Shown piece by piece: positions 1 through 14,201 of a stretch of 64,000 bases of DNA. The notes below the pieces were generated by a model. The model saw only the letters and a program-made list of their open reading frames with translations, was not told the DNA's origin and made no database searches. The stretch is from Phytoseiulus persimilis. Lineage: Eukaryota; Arthropoda; Arachnida; Mesostigmata; Phytoseiidae. The stretch spans positions 38,812,001 to 38,876,000 of the forward strand of contig CM075101.1 in assembly GCA_037576195.1 (NCBI GenBank). Direction: 5' to 3'. Positions within the stretch are counted from its first letter, which is position 1. Every line of letters starts with the position of its first letter. The position numbers were made by a program, and so were the translations under genes.

Positions 1-3000
1 CTTCCCTGCCTCTCGACTCGTTTTTGACTCTCGATTCGATCCAACTACTGGAACACAACAAGACGGGGACAGCCTTTGACTATCATCTGAGCCCATAATA
101 GAAACGCCCAGGAGGGTGGGTGAAGATTTTTGTCGTGTGTTCACCTCCGCCGCGGCGTGATTTCCTCCGAATTGACTGCGCATACGAAGCGTTCGTCGCT
201 CCCTTGTGGGAACAGTTCCGTTTCCAGACTGAAAAGTGTGTCCGATAAAGACAGCTCGAGCGGAAACCATAGGCTGGAAGTCAGTGAGGACAGAGTGATT
301 AAGATAATAGGATGATGGAGCGACAAAGATTCGCTTTTCAAATTTTCGCAGGCAACAATTACAGATGTGAAAGTCAAGTCAGAAACAGCCGGGATTAGCT
401 TGTGCAGGCGAACCGCAAGACCTGAGAAAAATTGAAGAGAACAGCGAGGACGTTGAGTCAGTAAGACGGACGAGTGCTGTAATTGACGTTGAAACGCCGT
501 TGCGGATGACAGAAACACAGATGCAAGAATAGGTTCCGCTCGCTCGTTCTTGGCCTCGTCCGAAAACTCGTTACTTTCCGCGTTGAGATCTCGAATGATT
601 TTTCGAATTCATTCTGCTCGATAAGCCCTCTGCTGGTCCGACGGTCCGACGACCCGGCTACTATATCAACCGCTAGAACAAGCGATTTGACAAGTGACCA
701 ACGTAAAATCGAACGATGCTATCTCTGTTTTTTCCTCGGCTGTTTTGCTCCTCGCAACTCGTTAGATTCTCGTAAACTGGATGCGGCAAGGATTCTGTGT
801 GTACTACTTCTTTTCGACTTGAAGAGAACCGGACAGAATCGGATCAATTCTCTCAGTCGCGTTTGACGAAGTCCCCGGACTTGATGCTCGCGCAGGCTCC
901 GCGAGAGAGATGACTCCGTGATTTTGAGGAGTCGTGCGAACTGGTAGCCCAGGCTGTCGGAATCGACGGTGGCCTTCCGAGCCGATTCTTCCCTAACGGT
1001 TTCTCGGTAGATCACGGAACAGGAGGAAAGTGCTCGATGGAAGCACTAACAGACGCGTGGATTCCACCCGCGGGGAGGCAAGCGAGCTTTGGTTTCGACC
1101 GAAATTCAGTTGGGCTCGCCAGAAGCGAAACTTCTAACGCGACTTGGTTCAAAAGGCTCTTGGAGTGTCGAAGATGGTCACTTCGATTTTCTGTTCCACA
1201 TTTTCGCGAGTGAAGAAGACGGACCGAAAGATCAGAGCGACGGGGATGATCAACAACAGCAGCAGCAAAGAGCACAGCTCAAAGGTAGCACTCATCTTCT
1301 CAGTGTGGCGGCACAGCAGCATCGATTTGACTGAGTTTGACGGGCAGCGGGCTGAAGCACAAAATAACTCGTTCAGAAGTTCCACTTGAGCGGAGCTCTT
1401 GTCGAGTCATCGTCTTATGGATGCTTTCGGATCCCGTCAGTGACTAGTTCGTTCCTTCTTGTGGGCTGTTGTATGTGAGTGCTGTAGCTGTATAATTTAC
1501 AGTCTCCAGGAGCCCGGACGCTGTTAGACCATACTCGAGAACTGCCGGTTTTCCGAAGATTCCTCACGCCTAACTAGTACGCTCGTTCCGTGCATTAATT
1601 CGCTCCGATTTCCATTCCTTCCAGAGGATGATCTTGGCGGTCGCCAAGCGCTCGTCTCGCACTCTGGTTCTGCGAAGATTCCCTCTATCGTCCGACCCCG
1701 GGCTGCTAGCACTTCTGCCCCAGCTCAGAAACTCCATGCGGAAAACACGGGATTTCGAAGCGAGCGTTTTGAAACGTGCCAATTATGAAACAATGCCTTT
1801 GACGAAGTCGTTTATCTTGACGACTCGTTCGTCAGGGCACCTGATGGGCGTTTATCACCAGAGCGTCTGCTTCGGAATAACGCGTTCAGCTTGTGAATCC
1901 AGCCGTGGAAACAACTGTTTTCCGTCGTTATTCGACGAGAACTTTCCACACGAAAACCATGAGGAACGAATCTAGGATTCACCAGTCGAGATATCGGTTT
2001 CCTTCGAGAGCGGAGGGTTTGTGCCCTGCGACTTCCAGTAGGGGAAAATCAGGGAGATGGGGCGGAATCGTGTAGAGAGTTCCGATGGCCAACTTCTTCC
2101 TTGAGATACAGCTCGCGTTCATGTCTCCGCTCCGTATTAAACGTTCAGTCGAGGCATTAAGGAGAGGAAATCGAATTATCGTACACATTTTTCTACACAG
2201 TTAGCTGATCAGATGAAATAGATACGAAGACGACCCGCGTAACTAGCAGACGAAGAGACACAGAAAAAACGACCGAACGAGAAGCGTAAGAAGAATTTTA
2301 TGCAGTAATAATTTTTGCTGCCGGCTCTGTCGCTTGGGCTGGCGTCGCAGGGCCTCGCTTTCCGATGGATCTTCGATGAAAGTCGAGTGGAAGAAGGAAC
2401 CCGGTCTGATGAAATTTTTCGTCGTGGTTGGCACGCTTTCATCCAAGAAGCAATAAAAATGCTCTTACGATAACGCACCTATGTCGTCGATCGAAGAGAA
2501 CGACATTTTTGTGCCGCTCTCCTGTTTGGCGGTCGTTTTGATTAGTCTCGGACGGATTTCTGGAGCACTCAGAGAGTGCTGCGCTTTCCGCGTCGCATCG
2601 ACGCGGTCTCTTTTTGACATGATGACCGACAGACAATTCATGCGTATGCCCATGCAGCAGGACGTGCTCACACCGCGTGCATCGCCCTCTCCAGTTGATC
2701 GTTGTGGTCAACTGGGAGTCCATTCTCTTGGAAAGGACTCCACTGCTCGAAAGATGCATCCAAGCGCAGAGTTCCTCCTTGCAGCCTAATCGTTGTTGGA
2801 AGACCGGTCGGTTTTGCGAGCTTGCTCAAGTGCCGTGTCCACCCGCCACCATCTTACTACACGAACCCCCTCTCCCCTCGAGTTTCCCATATGTAAAATT
2901 CTGTGAATAAAAAAGGAAATCCCTGAAAACATCGAAGCGCGCACACGTCCCGGCGCAGCACAGATTCGGGATAGCGGCGATTGCATCGTTATTCGAATGC

Positions 3001-5691
3001 TATCATCGATTTCGCGCGAGGGAAGATCTGACGATCCGGCGTTTTTCCTCTACTTTTTTTCCGCGTTTTCTGTATTCTCTGCTCGGACCGTTCCGTGTGC
3101 GTGTGGCGATTTGCGTATTAGCGTGTATATCTGAGGGAAAGCAGCTAAGCGGAGCATCCGAAAGCACACGCGTTGAAAGACGAAGAGCCTTTTGACCAAC
3201 AAAAGATAAAAAGGGGAATCGACCGCGATCATCGAGCTCCAACAGAACACACATACACGCGCTGTCACGCTCGCTCGTCGGTCGTCAGAGCTGTCTATTG
3301 GAGTGCTTGTTTCAAGGAAGCCCGCGTCGCGCGCGATCCGGGCGGCGATCCGCGGCGACCCTTCCATTTTTCCTTTGTTCTTCTGCAGCGTTGACGCCGA
3401 AGCTCAAGAGGGAGAAGGAAGAGGCCGAATTATTCACCGCGAGAATATTCCTCGATCGTCACAAACGCCGCCGTACCGAGTGTCAGCAGGCGGCATCTGG
3501 GCCGTAGCCAGACAGACAAGTAAACGAGCCAGTCTGACGGGCGGGCGGGCAGGCAGCGAAGCTCTGTCGCCGCCGCAGCCATCGTCGTCGAAGGAGGGAA
3601 TATTAAAGTGAGATTTAAAAGAAAAATATCCTCTTCCATCCGCACATCCACGCGGATCCCAACACTGCCCGAGGCTGTGCTGCTGTGCCTCCATATCTAA
3701 GATAAACACCGCATCCGCACAGGCCAGTGTATGTTGGAAAGCGGACGTTCAAAGAACGCATTTCAATCATTCAATTCATTCCGTGGCTCGTTCACGGCCA
3801 GCGTCACCAAACGTGGCATCGCAGCAACAAGTCCGCCCTCCCCCACACGGACCTGACTCCCACCACCCTCTACCACATCCTCGGCCCTCCTCCGCTGAGA
3901 TGCGATTCTGGAACATATGACCGCTAATACGGCACCGCGTCACACTTGTTGAGCAATTTTCTCCGAGATATGAACCGAGTTCTGGCAACCGGGGTCGTTG
4001 GAGAGCAAGAGGCGGAACGCGTCTCGCTGTTCGGGGTCGACGTCGCTACAAAGCTCGCGCTCGTCGAGTCCGTGAAAGTGACAGTTCGTGAGGCGCCGAG
4101 CACGACCGATCGACGCAGGGCAACGTCGAGAGACGTGGTTAGTTTGTACTCCGTGTCACCCGCTCTGGAGCATTTGCTGAGCATGGCCGCGGGCCTCTCT
4201 CCTGCTCTCATCTCTAGCACCAAATATTCCAGCAAACTCTATATATTATTTCGCCGTGGGCGAGCCCCGAGAAGGCGTTGGGCCTGGCCGACATCTCTAA
4301 CAAGGTTTTTATCCGATATACCCTCGGGGTGCTGCGACGCGGAGGCAAACACTACCTCCTGAAGCCCCGACGCCCCCTCCCGACGGACGAGCCCCGTTTC
4401 CCACCTCCACGTTCTCTTCTCCCCTGCTTCTCCTCTCTTCCGGACAGGAGGTGAGAGTTGGGCCTTCTCTCGACACCCATTCACGCAGCCTTGGACGGCA
4501 GCTGGACCTGGGCTCCGTCGGTTTCATCAATTAGCAGGGAGTTCACGACACCGTCCGCTTCGAACTCCAGGAAGGTCCGGTCCCTGGCGCGAATCGAGCC
4601 GAGTCACCAAACTGAGCGGTGGTGATAAGCGAGACTTCCCGCCGTCTCGTTGCCAGAGACCTTCTCTTTTTCGAGTCCTTTTTTCTATATTAAAAGCGTA
4701 ACTGGCACTGCGATAACGGAAAGAACCAGTAGATAGAGAGTCTTAAAGGGCGAGACGCCCTCCGGCCGGGTGCCGGTAGGGCCAAAATGAAAAACAACTC
4801 GAGGACGAAAAGTGCCGCAAGGTTCCGGTCTCCAGGGGAACTCAGGAGGAACCTTGAGGGGTAGTTGGCGAGGGGGTCATGCCCGGGGCGGAGTTCCGCC
4901 AATGAAGGCTTCTGCGCCTGAGGCGAGCCCACTGTGGACATATTGGTACGAGAAACGCAGAAAGAGACGGACGAAGACATCGACCAACCTACTGACTGAG
5001 TGACTTTTGCGTGCATTCCCCGCCTGCATCTTCTCAAGAGCGCCCCGACCCTCACCGCTCCCCTCGGAGTTCCCGCCGCGAGGCCCATTGTGACCTAGGC
5101 ACTCTCTTCGAGTACCTCGTTAAACGATGGCCTTGACAGACGATTAGAGAACTTTGGTCGCGAAATACAGTCTGCTTGCGTTCTGGCTCAGATGGACGCG
5201 ACCCTGATACGTTTGGTTGGCAGCCGCCTTATTGGATGTCGGCGGGCAAGTCCCGACATGACCACCTGCCGCCAGGCCTGAGTTCGCCTGAAATACGAGT
5301 GGAGGGCTTCGATCGAAGCTAGATGACGTGAATCGGAAGAAGAAGCTCGTCAGTCAGAAAACGATTGGCTGAGTGAGCACTGGTGACGCTCCCCCTCTTG
5401 CCAAACAAGTGTATGTACTTTTCTTTATTAGTGACGCGCTCCGGATCACGAGCACTAGTTGCTCCTGCGGCCGCTGGAGGAGTGCCCGGAACGGCGGAAG
5501 ATCGGAGATCCACTCCCTCTCCCAGTGGGTGTCGAATCGAAACCGCCTCGGGACTGCAATATGGAAGAGTAGAATACCGAAGATCCATCCTCACGCAACA
5601 GTAGCAACACTTTCAGATAGATAGAGGCTGCGCGTAGCTTCAGGCTGTGTTCAATAAGAGTCAACCAGAAAGAGATGGCAATATCCCTCGG

Positions 5692-5728
5692 TGGCTGGCT
5701 GGCTGGCTGGCTAGCTAGCTAGCTAGCT
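5692..5728. repeat. GGCT/AGCT tetranucleotide microsatellite
   Basis: About five GGCT units pass directly into about four AGCT units, a compound tetranucleotide repeat. It lies in the gene-poor left part of the window. Confidence 0.9.
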
Positions 5729-6379
5729 TCCGAGTTTCCCTGGCTTTTCGACCTCGACGACGATCTCCTTCCAATCCTGCGCTCCGCCGTTGACTAAACT
5801 CCTACTGCTGCTGGCGCCTGATTCGCCGCAGTCGCAGCCGTCCCCGCAGCGCCATGCATTGAGGGCTCGGGTTTCGCACAGAACTCGGTCGCCTCGAGCT
5901 GAAATTCATACTCCTTAGCTCCGCTCGGCCGCCACCCTTGAAACCCCTCAGCTTCCTCCGGCCGTTCGTTGTGAGACCGGCGGGCTGGGGGACACCTTTG
6001 AGTAAACAGCGGGGGCGCGCTAGCTTGTCATCATGGAGCGCGAGCACACTTGGTATATTCGATATCAGGCCGAGCGACGAGCAGATCCGAAAATGAGCGC
6101 GAGAACCTCATGAGTGCTGCGTGCATGACTCCGGAGAGCTAGCGGACGCGTCGATCGATCGATGGAGACATCGAATCGATTCGAGGGAGGAATTCTCCTG
6201 ATCGACGAATCCGTTCAGCTCCAGAACGGTGATCCGCTCCGACTGGTTCCGTGCGAGTTGGAGATCAACACGCTGTTCGACATCACGTGCGAAACACAGA
6301 GGGCTCGCACTCAGTCTCGCTTCTGTTTCTCGAACATGAGAGCTCCTGAGAGCATCCACTCGGCCTCCTCGGTCTCGTT

Positions 6380-6463
6380 TTCTTCTTCGTTGTCGTCGCC
6401 GCCGTCATTTTCCTCATCATGGTCGTCGTCGTCGCCGTTGTTGTTGCCGACGTCGTCGGCGCT
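6380..6463. repeat. TCG/TTG-rich trinucleotide low-complexity tract
   Basis: Imperfect TCG, TTG and CCG triplets keep the surrounding frames open (Ser-rich on plus, Asp/Asn-rich on minus) without evidence of a gene. Confidence 0.7.
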
Positions 6464-9400
6464 GTGCCCCTCGCTCACCCTGTTTTCCAGGCTCCCCAAC
6501 AAGCAGGTGGCCGCGGGCTATTTATGTGAAATATCAAACAGAGGCCGAGCTGCCGGAGGCGCTGGGTACCCACCAATCAGCTAGCGAGTTTCAATGCGAT
6601 ATGTACACCGAGTGTTTGTACTATACCCTCGTCGTTCCCTTCCGTTTCCCTGTCCAAGGCTCGGCTGGATATGTGTGGGCTCACTTGCCATTCCCAACAA
6701 CGTTCGTTCGCTCGCTCGCCCGCCGGCCGTGCCTTGCCGCCACCACATATGGGGGAGCCCGGCACGAGGGAGAAGGTGGCCAGCTCAAAGCTGTTCGTGG
6801 TTTAGCGACAATCGAGCTCTCGCCAGAGCGATCGACACCGGTGTTTGTTCGGGTGTCAATGAGGAACAAGTTCTATTCGAGCGATCCGCCGCGTGCCATC
6901 GCTCCGACAGATCCTCTTCCCGTTATTTCGATGCAGTGAACTCTGTGCTGCCCCGGGGGAAGGCGAGCTTCCTCCGTCTTTCCCCGAAAGGCACGTCGAG
7001 CCGAAAAGGAGCGGGTTCAGCTACGAATCTGGACCGATCTCAAATCCGACCCCGCGTGGCGAGGGATCCTACGCGAGTAGTGATCGGACGATTGGCTTGT
7101 CCAGCTAGATTTTCTCACGGAAAGAGATTAAAACGGAAGACAATGAAGTTCCGTGAATCGTTCCGTATCTCCGGAGATTAGGCACGTAGCATCTTGCGGC
7201 CCCGGTGGTCGGGAGCGATGAGTTTATGTGACACCCCGACGCTACGATGCCCGCTCAGGATTCGGAACGAAGCAGGCAGTCCGAAAGGAAGCCGAACGAA
7301 GTAGGGTGGACGCTCTGCCATTGAAATTATACATGTGGACACAGCATCCGAGCGTTCCGCGAGTCCATTTGCGCGGACTTTCTCGTGGGGAGTTAGTTCA
7401 TCTCCCCGAGCTTTCACGCCGTTTTTCTCCGAAACTGGTTGAGCGGAAATCATGAAATACGCTAGAATAAAACAGCAACGAGACACCGAGAAGCAATGTC
7501 TGAGCATCCGAATCAAGTCCCCTTGACGAACGGTGATGCTCACGGTTGATTCCTGTCGAGGACGCGAATACGTGCGAGAACGACCGCCCGTGTGACGCCG
7601 CGATCTCGATTTTCCTCGTCTCCCAGCCATATCAAACGGATGAAGCCATCGAAGGCAGCCCCGAGCACTTCTTTATCATCGACTCCGATCTCATAGTTCA
7701 CCTGCTGATGGATTGATGATTATTCCAATCGGAGGGGAAAACCATGATTCCATCTTGTCTCAAGAATGATGCGGTAAACAGAGCAGCGGGGATTCCGTTC
7801 GGCACATGTCGAAGCGGAAGGAACAAGGAGCAGAAGAAAACGGGAAGAGAAACGTTTGGTTTCGGCAACGACACCTCACGTCACAACTAATCCGCAATCA
7901 GTCACAGAGAGGCTCCGCTACTCCGCAACCACCAGCGCATCAAGATCCAGTCGGGAGCTGCGACAAGGATATAGAAAATAATATAAGGATCCTTGGAAAC
8001 GGATATGGAATTAGACAAAAGAGCGCAAAAAGTGAAAAAAAATAAACTTGGAGCGTTCCGAATCGGAGAGGATACAGCATGCGACTGTTGAGCGACGGTG
8101 TAGGAATCATTGCATCGTGACAGCGGAACAGAAGTTCTGAATTGATGGGCACCCGAGGAATGTGGAGATGTCTTTTTTACGGGTCGTTGGAATTTTTCAG
8201 CTTTGCCTTCATGATAGGATTAATTCGCGCTCACCCGTCGTATCGTTTACATCTTTGTCGATCGCGTGTGTATTTTTCTCTGCCCGATTTATTCTCGGTG
8301 ATTCTTTTGGAGATCTTCGTCGATTCTCAGACTTCGGCGCCGCGAGGAGAACGCGCGAGCGGACGCGGGGAGTCACGAGCTCAACAAAGCCCGGTCTTGT
8401 TCTTCGTTCTATCAGAAAAAAAAAACCAGCGGCGGTGTATATAATTCACTCGAATTGCGGAATCGGACGCGCCAACAAAGAAGGACATCCCGAGAAAAAT
8501 GCGGCGAAATCTGTCGCCTGTGGCCCGGAACGTCCGAGACGGCGGTTGCGTAGTAGATCGTCGCTGCTCAAAGATGATCCACTTGAAAACGCCATATGCA
8601 TCGCGACTCAGACAGCAGCCGCAAGCATTTTGAGACATGACTTCGGCTGAGTTCAGAGGTCTTCAGGGGCCAAATGGCGACCGACGCTAATGTTTCGACC
8701 GAGCCAGAAGAGTTCGAACGAGACATCGGAACGCCCGTCGACCGCTTTGTGCACATTCTTCTATCACGCATCAAGGATTAAGTCGTTACTTCATCGACTT
8801 TTTTCTCTTGTCCAGCGACAGACGACCCACATGTTTTTCTACATCACCTCTTTTCGCACGTCTTGTCACCCAATCGATTCAGAAGCTGTCGACACTTGGC
8901 ATCTCGTGAGATCGTGGCGAGTTCACGAAACGCAGCCAAGCGCTCGGAGTGAGCTCGACCGATCCCACTTCTCAAGAAGGTGTTGCCGTTGCGCATGACG
9001 TCTGTACGACGCCGGCGTTGTTCGTTTCCACCCGGTGGTTTTAGACAATAAACACAGGTTAGCCGTAAGAACGACTCCGAGAAGAACAACGAAGGCGTTA
9101 AACAGATGGTGGTCAGTCGTTCAGCCGCGCGGTCTCTTGGCAGCCAGTCGGTCCACAGTAAGATTCGAACCGACGGACGGGCGGCCGCTAGCTCTCAGGG
9201 ATTGACAGACAGAATCCAACGTGCTGATGGATGGACGGCCAGACGGACAACAGGGCGTGTTAGCCCAAGAATGATCTAAAAACAAAACTCTTCGATATTT
9301 CCGTTAATTTCCGCCGTCATCGTTGTTCTCGTCGACGACGACGACACACCCGACTGACTGGCTCCTTGGCTCAACTTGTAGTCATCGCGTTTTCGATGCG

Positions 9401-11694
9401 TCGCACGATGTATTATTTTTCCTCACGGACCACCCTGCCATTGCCGTTGATTAAGGCTGCAGCACTAAGCACACAGATATTGATCCGGATCATAATCAGG
9501 ATCTTCTCCTGATCAGAACATCCGAAGCTGAAAATCTCGCTCACGGCTGCTGCTAACGCGGTGCCGACGAATTCGGCGACGACCACAAGGAGCGACCGCG
9601 AGGTTCAGTCGACCGAGTGAAGACGGACGAGAGGAGCTCCCCTCCGGCCCCAAAATTAAAAATGATAGTTTTAGCAGTGTAAACATTGCCACAGCGATCC
9701 TCGTCTGGATCAGCGATTTTCACAGGGGGTGGGAATCGAAGCTGATGGTCAAGATGCGCGAACCCAGAGTTCGGGCTCTCCGCTCGACCACGCACCTCCC
9801 AAACAGCTAGCTCTCGACTGACCCTAGCACACAGGAGAGAAACTGTGAGGCAAACACAGAAAGACGAGCAGACGGATAAAGATGGAGGCACCAATAGACG
9901 TCCCATCGTTCGCTGTGTGCGAACACGACATTCTGCAATGAACGATGACCAGAAATTGCCAATCGGTCGGTAGTCAATTTGATTTAGTCCACACGGCTGC
10001 GTCTGACGGGGAGCTCGCTGCAGATAAAGATGTGAAGCCTTGGCGACGCCACTAATCTTCGGGCCCGTCGCGTGCCCTGACGTTTCGTGCGACACGATAC
10101 GCTGCCTGACGATTGTTCGGAGCGCGAGAGCTCGCGATGCATACCGGACGGCACAGCCATCTATTTGCGGGACGACCCGGTCTTCTGGGCTAGACCCATG
10201 GGAGGGAACACCGGGTGACAACGTCGGGTAAGCTTGCCGTGCCGAAAACGAGTTGGAGCCGGTGTACTAAACGGATGAAGAGAAAATTGTAATTGATTCG
10301 TTCAGAGCTCCGAGTTCCTGATCGATGGGAGGCGGCGTTTCCTTCCTGATCGCCGGTTGCAATTCTAAGAGACAGGACTCGACCAGTATTTTCTCCCTAA
10401 GTCTTCCGTCGGTTGCTCAGCCAGCCGCTGGTTTGTGCGTTTCCATTTTTCTCAGTCGCAGCGGGAAATCCCCGCAGTATGCTTTCGGTGCTCGTAATTC
10501 GCTCGGCTGGACCTGTTTTCGGCTACGGTAGTAAGCCGGTCGTCTCGTTCGATGGTTGACTTGTTCTTTTTGCGCCTGTATCGCGCAACGCTCACCGATG
10601 ACGACGACGACGAACAGCTATTCGAGAGAACAGTTGAGGAAACAACGTGATGCGGTTCGCCGGCATCAAGCGTCGCGGTAGCATCGACAACAACAGCAGA
10701 GATGAATCCGATTATGGAGCGTCCGACCACTTCGGCGGCGGTTCTGTGAACGGACGGATGAACGAGGAAAGCTCTCTGACAGCTGACGAGCTCGGATGGG
10801 AAGGTGTCTGGGTGTCAACCAGAGGACTGACGGCGACTGACGTTGCGGTCAAACTGACGAGATTTCTCCGTAACGAAATTTCCTCCGGTGATGCGATGCA
10901 GCTCTAGCACCATGTGTCAAACGTACATCGGGTACGGAAATCCTCTCCGTACAGAATATCCACGGACGTCCCCTTTGCGTCGCCTCAACGTGTCGAAACC
11001 GAAGCGAACAGTCTTCCGCCACAAATGGAGCACCTTCTTCAGCCCGGGATCTGCTACTGGTCGATGCGCTGATGCACCAGAAGTCCCTCGAGCAGAAAGC
11101 TTCGAAGAGAGCTCTGGTCCCTCGGGATTCTGATTCCGGAAGATCGGTTGCGGTCGAGTGTCATCGATGAATGCGAGCTTCCATGAACCGGAGCTGTGTT
11201 CCGCACATGATACGGGGACGAAGAGAACCGCGCTCTGGTCAGACTCATGAGTCTGGCCGAGCGTTGGCGCTTCTCAAAGAAAAACAGTTCAACTCCGCGA
11301 TATTCCCTATTACTCGAGCGACCGACGGACCGTCAGTCAGCCAGGCAGCCTTTGCGACTCCCTCGGGCGACGCCGGGGGCTTAGAGTAACAACGACTTTG
11401 AAGCAGTGAGACCGAGAGAGGAGGAGAGAGTTCCTGGAGGGAATTGCCAGCAGCCTACCGCTGGTCTGCTCGCCCCGGGCGTATCCCAGCCCGACAAATC
11501 CCCCGCCAGTTTGTCGGCAGGCAGCCCGCCTGCCTACGCGAGTTTGTTCGTTCATTCGTCCGTCTGCGGGGTGTTGAAAATAAATGCGACTCCATGGAGA
11601 CAAACACACTGAACTCCTAAACGAGTGGAGGAGCGTCTCGATGCGAAAGTTTCCGACTCGAGCCTTTCTTCTGGTCGTCAGCACAATCGACGCT

Positions 11695-11775
11695 TCTGCC
11701 CCCTCTGTGGCGGCGGTGGTGGTCGTCAGCGTTCTGGTGGTGGTCGTCGTCATCGTCGTTTTCGTTTCGGTTGCC
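11695..11775. repeat. GTC/GTG-rich low-complexity tract
   Basis: Imperfect GTC/GTG triplets give a Val-rich plus-strand reading and a Thr-rich minus-strand reading. It sits inside long but unconvincing open frames. Confidence 0.65.
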
Positions 11776-14180
11776 GTAAACGTTCCGCAAACCATGCGCC
11801 ACTCGGATAGGGAAAGGTTATCGGAACAGCGACATTTCAATCGGCTTTCATATTCGGAACATTCGCGGCGTCTTCTGGCGGCATTCGTTTTCCATCCGTA
11901 TCCTGATTGAATCGTTCCCAGAGGTTCGAAGAGATCATCCTCTTCACGCCGGTTCTCACTGGCGTTCATTTCAAATTCATCGAGCGCGTTGCGTCCGTCG
12001 ACATCGATCGTCGATTAATCGCCTTGATTGTGATGAGGATTCCGAATATTAAGACCATGGTCATGGAGATGATGCGGAACCCGGTGATCGCTCACCGACT
12101 GTCGATGATAAGTCGTCGGATGGAAACATTTCTGGTGAGGTTTTTTTTTTCACACTGATGGCCGAACGCGCAGCTCGTGGGACGGGCAGCCGGTCCACCG
12201 TGCGCCGCCGAGGAAGATCAGTCGCAGTGGAACAAAAGCTGACGGTAGCGCGAAACGCTCCAGCTGCAATTGAACGTTATCGCTACTGGTGAAGATAAGG
12301 AGCATCCGATGTCGTCTTGTTGCTTCGTCCACCGCAAACTTTGGAGCATTTTTCATTTTTATTCCATTCCGCGTTCTCACACAACTACATGGAGGAACGG
12401 CCGACGGGCGAAATAATGGACAGAGCCTCTCTGGTGCAGAGGTGGGCACTTGATTTCGCCACGTGTGAGCTTTGTTTCCCGGGAACTGTCTCGGGGTGGG
12501 ACCAGCTGTGTGGAGATGTCCGCATATTGCGATGCCGGCTCCGGTTCAACTCACGGCTGAAATGAGATCCAGCGCTTTTGGCCCGCCGAGTATGTCAAGA
12601 GAGATCTGAACTCTTTCTGCTGCAGCGCTGCGACTCCGAACGCGTTCTGGTAACAGCTTCAGGTATCGATTCGGTCTCGTCCCACGATCTCCCATCTTGG
12701 AATCAATGCAGGCTCTGAAAACCCATAATCATGCCTTCTCGTTCCTTCAGCTTCAGAAGCGCAACTACGCTGTGATTGAAGACAGCCAATAGAGCTCCGA
12801 CGAAAAGACAACATCGCTCTGGGGATCGAAGCGTTCCGGGACACACAAAGAGACATTATCTCGCTGCCCGTGAGACGCCGTGGACGCTGATCGGACGCTC
12901 CGGAACACAAACAAACGCCGAGACGACTGTTCAACCGGGTTCGAAGGAATACAATGGGGCTCCAGTTCGGTATGGACGACGCTCCACGGCCGAACGGAAC
13001 AGCCAAATGATGAACGAGCCGGATCAATTATCCAAAATTAATTAACTAACATATTCTGGGCGACGTCGAGAAGACGACAAGTGGAAAACAAGTGCCGTTC
13101 TTGAAATTCTTCAATTACATGAAGCCGTGGAGAATGAGAGGGAGGTGAAACGGAAGAGCCGGGAAATCAAAGGAATGTAACAAGAAACAATTACGAGAAA
13201 CGGCGAGAGATGGGATTACGTACACCTGTGAATCCCGCCGATTTGAAGCGAGTCGTTCCGAGGTTCATGCTCTTTATGGATCGGACGCGACCTGGCACTG
13301 TTTTTCACCCCTCGGGGAACGCCGACCGTCTGTTTTGCACCGTGAAAGCTGTTTTAGGACCATCGTTGGAGAGTTTATCTGAGCGCTAAACTAGAGTTGA
13401 ATTGTTGCCAGATTTGCGTGAGTTTCTGAAATTCGAATTTGTGCGGAAACCATCAAGCTGCGCGGCGAGATTTTCGTGCCTGAAACGACGAGCGGTGGAG
13501 CTCAACAAGCTCAACCGAGCTGAGTCAGTCTGAGGAACAGTGGACCCTGCGCACCGATCTAGAGAAATTTCAGGAGCGGAAACAAGCCTCGGCTGAGCCG
13601 AACAGATGCTCCTTAATCTAAGTTGAAGACATGATGCACTTCTGCGAAAAATACGTGCGGCTCAAATCTGCTCGGATATCTGTTGGCAAGCTTATGAACT
13701 GGCAACTGGCCAGGTTCTCTCGTCGTTCTTGGCCTGAGGCTTGTTGTCAGTGGATACTGACTTCCTTGTTACTAGTTGTCGAACGGTCCAAATTTACTCA
13801 ACGATTCCGACCTCTTAGGCAACTCGAGTATTGCCCAGGCGGAAGGGCCGGGCGGTAGCTCACAGAGCAGCATGACCAGCTGAGCGCAACGTAGCACTCG
13901 GTGTCATTTGTCAAGTTGTTTGTCGATGACTTCATCGTGTGATTCGAAGGCACGCTCAGCGCTTATTGAGTTTTCCACCCCTCGGTCCCTTGGGCCAACC
14001 ACGATTATCAAACATTTATCATAGGGGCGGCGTTGCTTGTTAGGCGCTTCGTAGTGTCATTTCAAGAGACGTCGAACTCTCGGCTACCGCAAGTAGGCGC
14101 TGAGCGAAACCGCCGCGCTAACATCGACAAGAAAAGCAACGACATTTGGCTTTAAGCAATCCAATTAATGTTATTAAGTT

Positions 14181-14201
14181 TATATTATTATTATTATTAT
14201 T
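14181..14201. repeat. ATT trinucleotide microsatellite
   Basis: A short run of ATT repeats in an AT-rich patch within otherwise balanced DNA. Confidence 0.85.

Larger units (their letters stand above)
1..13300. other. Gene-poor CpG/TCG-rich region, nothing supported
   Basis: I see no gene I can support here. The longest open frames (about 195-222 codons, for example 9553-10221 minus, 6594-7181 plus and 11337-11969 minus) are rich in Arg, Ser and Pro, have no recognisable domain and overlap equally open frames on other strands. That is expected where TCG/CGA triplets are common and stops are scarce. Stretches with slightly better composition are 7178-7630 minus, 10647-10907 plus and 12706-12800 plus, none convincing. 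The DNA holds TCG-type and GTC/GTG-type low-complexity tracts and a GGCT repeat. It could be intergenic, intronic or regulatory sequence of a gene outside the window. Confidence 0.5.

Noticed and set aside
1246..1275. CAG/CAA run as a polyglutamine coding tract
   Set aside because: The flanking frames have no coding support on either side.
6594..7181. 195-codon open frame on the plus strand
   Set aside because: Same shadow-like composition, no motif, and competing overlapping frames at 6526-6939.
7178..7630. Minus-strand frame with a hydrophobic stretch, considered as a secreted or neuropeptide precursor
   Set aside because: No convincing cleavage-site pattern or amidation motif, and only moderate codon bias.
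9150..9210. tRNA-like B-box sequence on the minus strand (GGTTCGAATC)
   Set aside because: No A box at the right distance and no cloverleaf that I could fold.
9553..10221. 222-codon open frame on the minus strand
   Set aside because: No domain, Arg/Ser/Pro-rich composition, and overlapping frames equally open. TCG/CGA-rich DNA makes long chance frames likely.
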